Below, one piece after another: positions 1-4,278 of a stretch of 5,355 nucleotides of DNA. Source of the DNA: Chitinophagales bacterium (GTDB taxonomy: Bacteria; Bacteroidota; Bacteroidia; Chitinophagales; JADIYW01). Location of the stretch: the NCBI GenBank assembly GCA_020848315.1, contig JADLAH010000040.1, positions 1 through 5,355 on the forward strand. The letters run 5' to 3'. Every line of letters starts with the position of its first letter. Position 1 is the stretch's first letter. A model generated the notes under the pieces. That model was not told the origin of the DNA and did not search any database. It saw nothing but the letters and a program-made list of their open reading frames with translations. A program made the translations under genes and the position numbers.

Positions 1-176
1 ATATCGTCCATTTTCAAACGGGACAGAAATTCCGGCACCTGATAAATATCCATACTGTCGGGAAAAACCTCTTCCACCAGCGGCTTTACCACTTCTACTT
101 CGTAGCCCGCATAGCTGAGAATTTCCAGTCTTCGCGGCGACTGTGAACCCAGAATAATCTTTACAGAGGATGCCAT
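1..176 (-). CDS. maf: Maf family nucleotide pyrophosphatase, N-terminal part (cut by window edge)
   Basis: Reverse-strand reading from the ATG at 176-174 gives 58 codons running off the left edge. The protein begins MASSVKIILGSQSPRR and continues LEILSYAGYEVEVV. This matches the Maf/HAM1-fold N terminus, where an S-x-S-P-R-R loop (here S11, S13, P14, R15, R16) binds the nucleotide phosphates. Maf proteins are cytosolic house-cleaning enzymes that hydrolyse non-canonical or modified nucleoside triphosphates to monophosphates, and have been linked to septum inhibition in some bacteria. Which subfamily this is (dTTP/UTP or modified-base specific) cannot be told because the later catalytic Asp and specificity residues are outside the window. 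The start lies only 3 bp after the ubiA-family stop codon, so it is almost certainly the last visible gene of the same operon and probably translationally coupled. Confidence 0.88.
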   Translation of the reverse strand, partial: MASSVKIILGSQSPRRLEILSYAGYEVEVVKPLVEEVFPDSMDIYQVPEFLSRLKMDD

Positions 177-179
177 CGG

Positions 180-1163
180 TTAAATCAGTTTTTTAAGATA
201 ATTGACATACTGTACAAAGATGTAAGGGCCTGTTCCGGATCTGAAATACCAGAGCGTTGCAATGCCGATACACATAAACACTTTGATGAAAATACTCAGC
301 AGCCGATAGTGCGATACCGTATGCGCATACAATATCAATCCCATTATCAGTGCCAGTGGCAACACCAGCAGTATCAGGATAAAAAGATGTACTTTTTCGA
401 TGTTGACGGAAGGAAAAAAGAATACGAATGACAGCAGCAGCGCCAATATAAACAAGGCCATCACAAAGGCCGTTATTTTAGCGGCTTTCATACCCCAAAC
501 AATCGGAATAGTGCGGCAATCATATTGTCGATCGCCATTTACATCTTCCATATCTTTCACTATTTCGCGCAGCATAGTAGTCAGGAATGCGAATGCACCG
601 TATACAATTCCGGCAATAGCGATTCCGGAGCGCACATAGCGTTCATTGGCGGTTGTATCGCCTTTAACGCCGCTTTCAAACAAGGCAATCAGGAAGATGG
701 TGAAGGCTGACAAAACCGCCACTACCAGATTACCCGTCAGCAACTGACGCTTGAAAGAATGCGCATAAAAATTCAGCACCACCATAATAATCACCGGTAT
801 AGCGGAAAGGCGGAAGTTCATGGTGGAAAATGCGAGTACCAGCGTCAACACCACACCGATACCACAGAGCACTTTATAAAATGAATACGCCTGCTGTTCT
901 GTCAGCAACTTGCCCACCACTTGTTTTTCGGGTTTATTAACGGCATCAATATCCACATCATAAATATCATTGATGACATAGCCACCCGCGGCAATCACCA
1001 TGGTGGCCAGCACCAGCACCAGGAATTGCCATTCGGACAACACCGGATGGACATAAAAGATTTTATATGGACTGGCCACTACCATCGACCATCGGAAGAG
1101 ATACATGGTAAAAAACACCATCAGTAAATTGACAGGCCGGATTATTTTCAGATATGCACTCAT
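180..1163 (-). CDS. UbiA-family membrane prenyltransferase (geranylgeranylglycerol-phosphate geranylgeranyltransferase-like)
   Basis: The 327-residue polytopic membrane protein carries both Asp-rich motifs of the UbiA superfamily. The first is NDIYDVDID at residues 65-73, followed by NKP at 76-78. The second is D204-MEDVNGD-211, preceded by R199-E200 and K203. These motifs bind Mg2+ and the isoprenyl diphosphate, and about eight or nine hydrophobic helices surround them. UbiA enzymes transfer a polyprenyl chain to an acceptor such as 4-hydroxybenzoate, naphthoate, a heme or glyceryl ether phosphate. Bacteroidota members next to kdsC-like and maf genes are usually named geranylgeranylglycerol-phosphate geranylgeranyltransferase by similarity to the archaeal ether-lipid enzyme. 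I infer the same label here, but the acceptor is not readable from sequence, and a quinone role (MenA/UbiA) remains possible. It lies 27 bp downstream of the phosphatase gene and 3 bp upstream of maf, so it is co-transcribed with both. The start MSAYLKIIRPVN fits the family N terminus. Confidence 0.9.
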   Translation of the reverse strand: MSAYLKIIRPVNLLMVFFTMYLFRWSMVVASPYKIFYVHPVLSEWQFLVLVLATMVIAAGGYVINDIYDVDIDAVNKPEKQVVGKLLTEQQAYSFYKVLCGIGVVLTLVLAFSTMNFRLSAIPVIIMVVLNFYAHSFKRQLLTGNLVVAVLSAFTIFLIALFESGVKGDTTANERYVRSGIAIAGIVYGAFAFLTTMLREIVKDMEDVNGDRQYDCRTIPIVWGMKAAKITAFVMALFILALLLSFVFFFPSVNIEKVHLFILILLVLPLALIMGLILYAHTVSHYRLLSIFIKVFMCIGIATLWYFRSGTGPYIFVQYVNYLKKLI

Positions 1164-1190
1164 ATTACTTTTATACTTTTCCTGATTAGT

Positions 1191-1700
1191 TTAAACACCC
1201 CATTTTCCCTGCACTTTCAGCACCATTTCTATCACTTCCCGCACACAGGCTTTACCGCCCTGCTGTATGCAAATATAATCCGCAATTTCCTGAATTTCCG
1301 GTACGGCGTCGTTCGGACAACACTTCAATCCGCATTGCAGCATCGCATGGTAATCGGGCAAGTCATCGCCCATATACAACACGTGCTCCGGATCAGTGCC
1401 AGTAGCTGCGAGAAATTCATTCAACACCGCCACCTTATTACTAACACGGTAGTGATTATGTTTTACCCCCAGCAATTCAAAACGGCGGTGCACCGCAGCG
1501 GAAGTGCCTCCGGTGATGATACACACTTCATATCCTTTCTCTATGGCGGTCTTCAGCGCAAAGCCATCTTTAGCATTAAAAATCCGCAACAAATCTCCCG
1601 TTTCCGTAGCAATCAGGCTGTTGTCGGTAAAAACGCCATCAACATCAAATACAAAAGTGGAAATCAGCGGTAATTTTTTGAGAAAATGTTGGTTTTTCAT
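1191..1700 (-). CDS. KdsC-type HAD phosphatase (3-deoxy-nonulosonate/octulosonate phosphate phosphatase-like)
   Basis: With the start at 1700 the protein has 169 residues, the usual size of capless C0-type HAD phosphatases of the KdsC family. HAD motif I is D19-V-D21-G-V-F-T-D26, motif II is I-I-T63-G-G, motif III is K89 in SNKVAVL, and motif IV is G111-D-D-L-P-D116. The C-terminal GGKACVREVIE (148-158) corresponds to the KdsC GGxGxxRE tail that reaches into the neighbouring subunit's active site in the tetramer. The family removes phosphate from Kdo-8-P in lipopolysaccharide synthesis or from KDN-9-P; no kdsA/kdsB gene is visible here, so the substrate is open. A longer in-frame start exists at 1715 (MYLCR), but those codons overlap a perfect -7 promoter element, so ATG 1700 (MKNQHF) is preferred. 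It is the first gene of the operon with the prenyltransferase and maf. Cytosolic. Confidence 0.87.
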   Translation of the reverse strand: MKNQHFLKKLPLISTFVFDVDGVFTDNSLIATETGDLLRIFNAKDGFALKTAIEKGYEVCIITGGTSAAVHRRFELLGVKHNHYRVSNKVAVLNEFLAATGTDPEHVLYMGDDLPDYHAMLQCGLKCCPNDAVPEIQEIADYICIQQGGKACVREVIEMVLKVQGKWGV

Positions 1701-1704
1701 GCGG

Positions 1705-1712
1705 CAAAGATA
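1705..1712 (-). promoter_or_regulatory. -7 promoter element of the kdsC-like/ubiA/maf operon
   Basis: The minus strand reads TATCTTTG, a perfect match to the Bacteroidota -7 consensus TAnnTTTG. Only 4 nt (CCGC) separate it from the ATG at 1700. Transcription should therefore begin at or within a few bases of the start codon, giving a leaderless mRNA. No clear TTG -33 element stands at the expected spacing; ATTAC at about 1733-1737 is the nearest, poor match. Confidence 0.7.
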
Positions 1713-1739
1713 CATTTATGTCCTTATATTGAGTAATAA

Positions 1740-1758
1740 TACCACCAATTGGGTAGTA
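1740..1758. promoter_or_regulatory. imperfect palindrome between divergent promoters (possible operator)
   Basis: TACCACCAATTGGGTAGTA is an inverted repeat centred on CCAATTGG, with arms TACYACC and a one-base bulge. It sits between the -7 element of the leftward operon (1705-1712) and that of the rightward secreted-protein gene (1778-1785), overlapping where the rightward -33 region should be. A regulator binding here could affect both units. This is a shape argument only, and AT-rich intergenic DNA yields such palindromes by chance. Confidence 0.25.
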
Positions 1759-1777
1759 ATCTTCCTTTTTTTGGTAT

Positions 1778-1785
1778 TAAATTTG
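1778..1785 (+). promoter_or_regulatory. -7 promoter element of the two-module secreted protein gene
   Basis: TAAATTTG matches the Bacteroidota -7 consensus TAnnTTTG exactly and lies 23 nt before the ATG at 1809, leaving a short A-rich leader. No convincing TTG lies 17-21 bp upstream. Confidence 0.6.
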
Positions 1786-1792
1786 TTTACCA

Positions 1793-1808
1793 CAATAAAA
1801 CAATAAAA
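1793..1808 (+). repeat. tandem CAATAAAA x2 forming the A-rich leader just before the start codon
   Basis: Two perfect head-to-tail copies of CAATAAAA occupy the 16 nt immediately before ATG 1809. There is no Shine-Dalgarno sequence. A-rich, unstructured leaders favour translation initiation in Bacteroidota, so this likely serves as the ribosome entry region and supports the choice of ATG 1809 over any earlier in-frame codon. The tandem nature may be chance in such A-rich sequence. Confidence 0.4.
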
Positions 1809-2606
1809 ATGAAAAACCTTACTCTCTTTCTCATTGCCTTTATGGGACTGGTACTTTCCGTTAAGGCACAGGGCACAGTAACATTGTGCGAAGATTATGA
1901 CAAAACAGACGGCACGCCCAGCGGTATTTATAAAAACTGGGATATCAAAGCCACCGGCGGTTTTGTGTATATCGTTTACCGACAGGATAAAATTATCAGC
2001 GATAAACTCTTGCTCTTTGTTGATAAAAAGAATACCGCCGGGAAATATGTAGCCTTTGACACGCAGGATATTGATTACGATCCGAAATCAGATCGCAAAA
2101 AATGGGTGATGTATGACTATGAATTCAAAGAAGCCGGTGAATACGAAATCTCGATAGTAGCTGTTTCCACAGAAAAAACTTTGGCAACTACACAGACAAA
2201 AATCTCCATTATCAACGGTAGTGTATCCAATGCAGACAACAACAACTCTGATGATGAAGTGGACACCTATTACTATGAGAATTCCTCCGTTGTTTTTGCG
2301 AAAAGCTTTGACAGCGATGCGAACACCAACGGAGAGTCTACTACCTTCAGACTGGAAAACGGAAAATGCGATTTTTATGCTAAGTTGCAGCAAGATGATG
2401 ACCTGCTGCTCACCCAATTGATTGTAGATGTATATGGCGGCGATGATTACAAAGAATTAATCGACTCTCAAACCTACGACATAGAAAGTAAGACATGGAA
2501 CTGGGTGAAAGTGCCAATCAACCTGACCAAACGCGGTAAATATGTGGTGGACATGTATACTCAGGATGATGTGTACATCAACAGTGGCTACGTGGAAGTA
2601 AAATAA
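1809..2606 (+). CDS. secreted protein of unknown function with two related beta-rich modules
   Basis: The 265-residue product starts with a clear Sec signal peptide, MKNLTLFLIAFMGLVLSVKA, with likely cleavage after A20. An ATG at 1749 is in frame but precedes the -7 element at 1778-1785, so 1809 is the start. The mature part is acidic and rich in Asp, Tyr and Lys. I see two diverged copies of one module, at about 24-135 and 161-264, joined by a polar linker with NADNNNSDDEVD (141-152). Aligned landmarks are LLLFVD (67-72) with QLIVD (203-207), W99-V-M-Y-D-Y-E-F-K-E-A-G-E-Y with W232-V-K-V-P-I-N-L-T-K-R-G-K-Y, and a terminal beta strand in each. Alternating hydrophobic residues suggest beta sandwiches. 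No catalytic motif, lipobox or type IX sorting tail is visible. I do not recognise the family; periplasmic or extracellular location is inferred. The gene ends at a strong terminator and appears monocistronic. Confidence 0.85.
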   Translation: MKNLTLFLIAFMGLVLSVKAQGTVTLCEDYDKTDGTPSGIYKNWDIKATGGFVYIVYRQDKIISDKLLLFVDKKNTAGKYVAFDTQDIDYDPKSDRKKWVMYDYEFKEAGEYEISIVAVSTEKTLATTQTKISIINGSVSNADNNNSDDEVDTYYYENSSVVFAKSFDSDANTNGESTTFRLENGKCDFYAKLQQDDDLLLTQLIVDVYGGDDYKELIDSQTYDIESKTWNWVKVPINLTKRGKYVVDMYTQDDVYINSGYVEVK

Positions 2607-2627
2607 CCTGTTCAGATAACGAATGTC

Positions 2628-2659
2628 GCGGCGCGGATTTCATCCACGCCGCTTTTTTT
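2628..2659 (+). terminator. intrinsic terminator after the two-module secreted protein gene
   Basis: The arms GCGGCGCGGAT (2628-2638) and ATCCACGCCGC (2642-2652) pair over 11 positions with a single C-A mismatch and a 3-nt TTC loop. Seven T residues (2653-2659) follow at once. The hairpin lies 21 bp after the stop codon at 2606. This is a textbook rho-independent terminator for rightward transcription. Confidence 0.88.
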
Positions 2660-2660
2660 A

Positions 2661-2668
2661 TACCTTTG
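2661..2668 (+). promoter_or_regulatory. -7 promoter element of the 115-residue protein gene
   Basis: TACCTTTG matches TAnnTTTG exactly and lies 10 nt before the ATG at 2679. It starts one base after the T-tract of the preceding terminator, so the terminator hairpin occupies the DNA where the -33 element would be. The transcript would have a leader of only a few nucleotides. Confidence 0.6.
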
Positions 2669-2678
2669 CCTACTAATT

Positions 2679-3026
2679 ATGCGACAAAAAACAGCCCTTT
2701 TCCTGATTACACTCCTGCTGATACTGAGTGCTTATCTCAGCTCTTCTTACAAAGCTGGCATCTACAACGATTCCGGAAATACGATAGACACGCTACAGGT
2801 CAGCAGCATCTGGAAAAATAAAACCTTCACCAATATTGCTCCGCAAAGCAGTATCCATTTTTCTGTGTACGCTCCGTTTTTCAACAACAGCATCAGCATA
2901 AAAGTCAAACAGCCGCAACAGATACTGCATACCACCTTCCGGCTGAAAGGACCAATGCGCGGTGAGCGCGAAAATCAGGTTTCCATCCGGGAGAACTACA
3001 TCAAAGTAGGTGCATTAGCTCCATAA
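2679..3026 (+). CDS. small secreted or membrane-anchored protein of unknown function
   Basis: The gene encodes 115 residues. Residues 6-20 (ALFLITLLLILSAYL) are strongly hydrophobic after a basic start (R2, K4), so it has a Sec signal peptide or a single N-terminal anchor. No lipobox cysteine follows, and the protein has no cysteine at all. The rest alternates polar and hydrophobic residues, with stretches such as SIHFSVYAPFF and SISIKVK, suggesting a small beta sandwich facing the periplasm or the outside. I do not recognise the family. Reality as a gene is supported by a perfect -7 element 10 nt upstream, a terminator that isolates it from the gene before, and the signal sequence. Its last 12 bp overlap the last 12 bp of the convergent TauE/SafE-family gene, so the two transcripts are complementary at their ends. 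No terminator is seen after it. Confidence 0.7.
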   Translation: MRQKTALFLITLLLILSAYLSSSYKAGIYNDSGNTIDTLQVSSIWKNKTFTNIAPQSSIHFSVYAPFFNNSISIKVKQPQQILHTTFRLKGPMRGERENQVSIRENYIKVGALAP

Positions 3027-3752
3027 TACCCGCAGCAGGAAAAATACGCCCACGGCAAGCAGCAGCACAAATATGTAGGTATTAAACTTTCCGGGCGGAA
3101 TGCGTCTTCTTATTTTTCCACCCAACATCAATGCAAGTATGAGAGACGGTATACTGAGTAAATAGTAATACAAGACCGTTTTCGTCAGCAATCCAGAGGC
3201 GAGATGCCCGATAATAATAAAACAATCACTGGGCAGAAAATACCCTTGCAGCGTGCTGACAAACTGCATCTGTGTCCAGCCGCTGAGCGTCCCGAAAATG
3301 ACAATTGAAGGTCCGCCGGTGTTGAAGGCACCTCCTAATACGCCGGCCACAAAACCAAACAGATAGGCCCAGCGCGGATGAATATGCTTGTTTTTTTTAG
3401 CGGACAACAGATTATACAATGACACGCCGACAATAATCATTCCCAACACAGCACGGGTAATCTGCTCATTGCCGTGCTTCAGAAAATAAATCCCGAATGG
3501 AATCCCCAGCAGCGATGCCAGCACCAGTCGGCGTGCGGACTTCCAATCTATATCCCGATAATGCTTGACAAACATAATCGCTGCCATCGTGACGCCGTTC
3601 AGTGTCATCAGCGGTGTGGCTGTTTTAATCCCAATAACGAAAGTAAGTAAAGGCATCGCGAACAAGGCATCGCCGAAGCCGAACGTGGCATAAATCAAAG
3701 CGCCCAGAAATATTATCAGCGGTATCAGTAATTCAGGCGGTAGTGTCAGCAT
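3015..3752 (-). CDS. TauE/SafE-family (DUF81) membrane permease
   Basis: The protein has 245 residues and about seven or eight hydrophobic helices in the two-fold repeated layout of the TauE/SafE family. The first repeat carries Y21-ATFGFGDALFAMPLL-36 near the N terminus. The second carries the matching glycine-rich signature F134-VAGVLGGAFNTGGPSI-150, typical of the family. Members are inner-membrane exporters linked to sulfite, sulfoacetate or other organic-anion traffic, but most are uncharacterised and no sulfur-metabolism gene is nearby to name the substrate. The start at 3752 (MLTLPPELL) is supported by a perfect -7 element 4 nt upstream. The gene lies 17 bp downstream of rnhA on the same strand, so it may also receive read-through from there. 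Its 3' end overlaps the convergent small gene by 12 bp. Confidence 0.88.
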   Translation of the reverse strand: MLTLPPELLIPLIIFLGALIYATFGFGDALFAMPLLTFVIGIKTATPLMTLNGVTMAAIMFVKHYRDIDWKSARRLVLASLLGIPFGIYFLKHGNEQITRAVLGMIIVGVSLYNLLSAKKNKHIHPRWAYLFGFVAGVLGGAFNTGGPSIVIFGTLSGWTQMQFVSTLQGYFLPSDCFIIIGHLASGLLTKTVLYYYLLSIPSLILALMLGGKIRRRIPPGKFNTYIFVLLLAVGVFFLLRVLWS

Positions 3753-3756
3753 GCAG

Positions 3757-3764
3757 CAAATTTA
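3757..3764 (-). promoter_or_regulatory. -7 promoter element of the TauE/SafE-family gene
   Basis: The minus strand reads TAAATTTG, a perfect TAnnTTTG match, with CTGC (4 nt) before the ATG at 3752. It fits in the 17-bp gap between rnhA and the permease gene, so the upstream promoter parts must lie inside the 3' end of rnhA. The 4-nt spacing equals that of the kdsC-like operon promoter and predicts a leaderless mRNA. Confidence 0.62.
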
Positions 3765-3769
3765 AAGGA

Positions 3770-4228
3770 TTAGTTTATTCCGGATTCGTATCCTTCATCA
3801 ATCAGGAGGTCCTCTCCGTCCGCGGCACGGGTGGCGAGTTCATCACAACGGTTGTTTTCCTTGTTGCTCGCATGCCCTTTCACCCATACAAACCGGATAT
3901 TCTGATATTGCGCCAGCTTCAGAAATCGGCGCCAGAGATCACGGTTTTTCTTTTTGGCAAAATCCGCTTTCATGTCCCACTGATACACCCAGCCTTTTTC
4001 CACCGACTCCACCACATATTTGGAATCCGAATAGATGGTAATATTCAAATCGTGCTTTTTCAGTGCTTCCAGTCCTTTGATAACAGCCAGCAATTCCATG
4101 CGGTTGTTCGTCGTCAGCCGGAAGCCTTCTGACAGCTCTTTGCGATGCCCGGATGCCAGCATCACAACACCATATCCGCCCGGGCCGGGATTGCCCCGTG
4201 AAGCGCCATCTGTGTAGATTTCAACCAT
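3770..4228 (-). CDS. rnhA: ribonuclease HI
   Basis: The 152-residue protein is a complete bacterial type 1 RNase H, close in length to the 155 residues of the E. coli enzyme. It opens with MVEIYTDGASRGNPGPGGYG. The catalytic carboxylates are D7 (TDGA), E45 (NNRMEL), D68 (YSDSKYV) and D129 (NNRCDELA), with the catalytic-loop H119 in VKGHAS. The basic handle region W80-VYQWDMKADFAKKKNRDLW-99 for hybrid binding is present. The enzyme cuts RNA in RNA-DNA hybrids in the cytosol, clearing R-loops and primers. The start at 4228 gives the family-standard N terminus. It is divergent from nth with 50 bp between the starts, and lies 17 bp upstream of the permease gene on the same strand. Confidence 0.97.
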   Translation of the reverse strand: MVEIYTDGASRGNPGPGGYGVVMLASGHRKELSEGFRLTTNNRMELLAVIKGLEALKKHDLNITIYSDSKYVVESVEKGWVYQWDMKADFAKKKNRDLWRRFLKLAQYQNIRFVWVKGHASNKENNRCDELATRAADGEDLLIDEGYESGIN

Positions 4229-4245
4229 TGTGGAATTTATGTGCG

Positions 4246-4253
4246 CTAAGATA
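4246..4253 (-). promoter_or_regulatory. probable -7 promoter element of rnhA
   Basis: The minus strand reads TATCTTAG, one mismatch from TAnnTTTG, 17 nt before the rnhA ATG at 4228. No clear -33 TTG is seen. It is the best candidate in the 50-bp divergent gap. Confidence 0.4.
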
Positions 4254-4266
4254 GCTGAATTCAGGT

Positions 4267-4274
4267 TATTTTCG
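4267..4274 (+). promoter_or_regulatory. probable -7 promoter element of nth
   Basis: TATTTTCG is one mismatch from TAnnTTTG and stands exactly 4 nt (TGAG) before the GTG start at 4279, the same spacing as two perfect elements in this window. It implies a leaderless GTG-initiated mRNA. It lies 13 bp from the opposing rnhA element. Confidence 0.4.
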
Positions 4275-4278
4275 TGAG

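Noticed and set aside
215..224. Minus-strand TACATCTTTG inside the end of the prenyltransferase gene, as a separate maf promoter
   Set aside because: The spacing between TA and TTTG is two bases too long for TAnnTTTG, and the bases encode in-frame Tyr-Ile-Phe-Val. The 3-bp gap between the genes makes co-transcription a simpler account.
400..1127. Plus-strand open frames of 60-80 codons opposite the prenyltransferase gene
   Set aside because: All are antisense to a well-supported membrane enzyme, and their low-complexity Ile/Asn/His-rich translations reflect reversed hydrophobic codons.
1749..1808. N-terminal extension of the secreted protein from ATG 1749
   Set aside because: It would put 20 polar residues before a clean signal peptide, and the -7 element at 1778-1785 lies inside it, so this ATG should not be on the main transcript.
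2088..2417. Minus-strand open frame of 109 codons opposite the two-module secreted protein
   Set aside because: It lies wholly antisense to a gene with a signal peptide, promoter and terminator. Its translation is an artefact of Asp/Asn-rich codons read in reverse, with no promoter or recognisable motif.
3743..4132. Plus-strand open frame of 129 codons opposite rnhA
   Set aside because: It is antisense to a certain RNase HI gene, has no -7 element, and its translation (many Phe, His and Gln) resembles no protein family.
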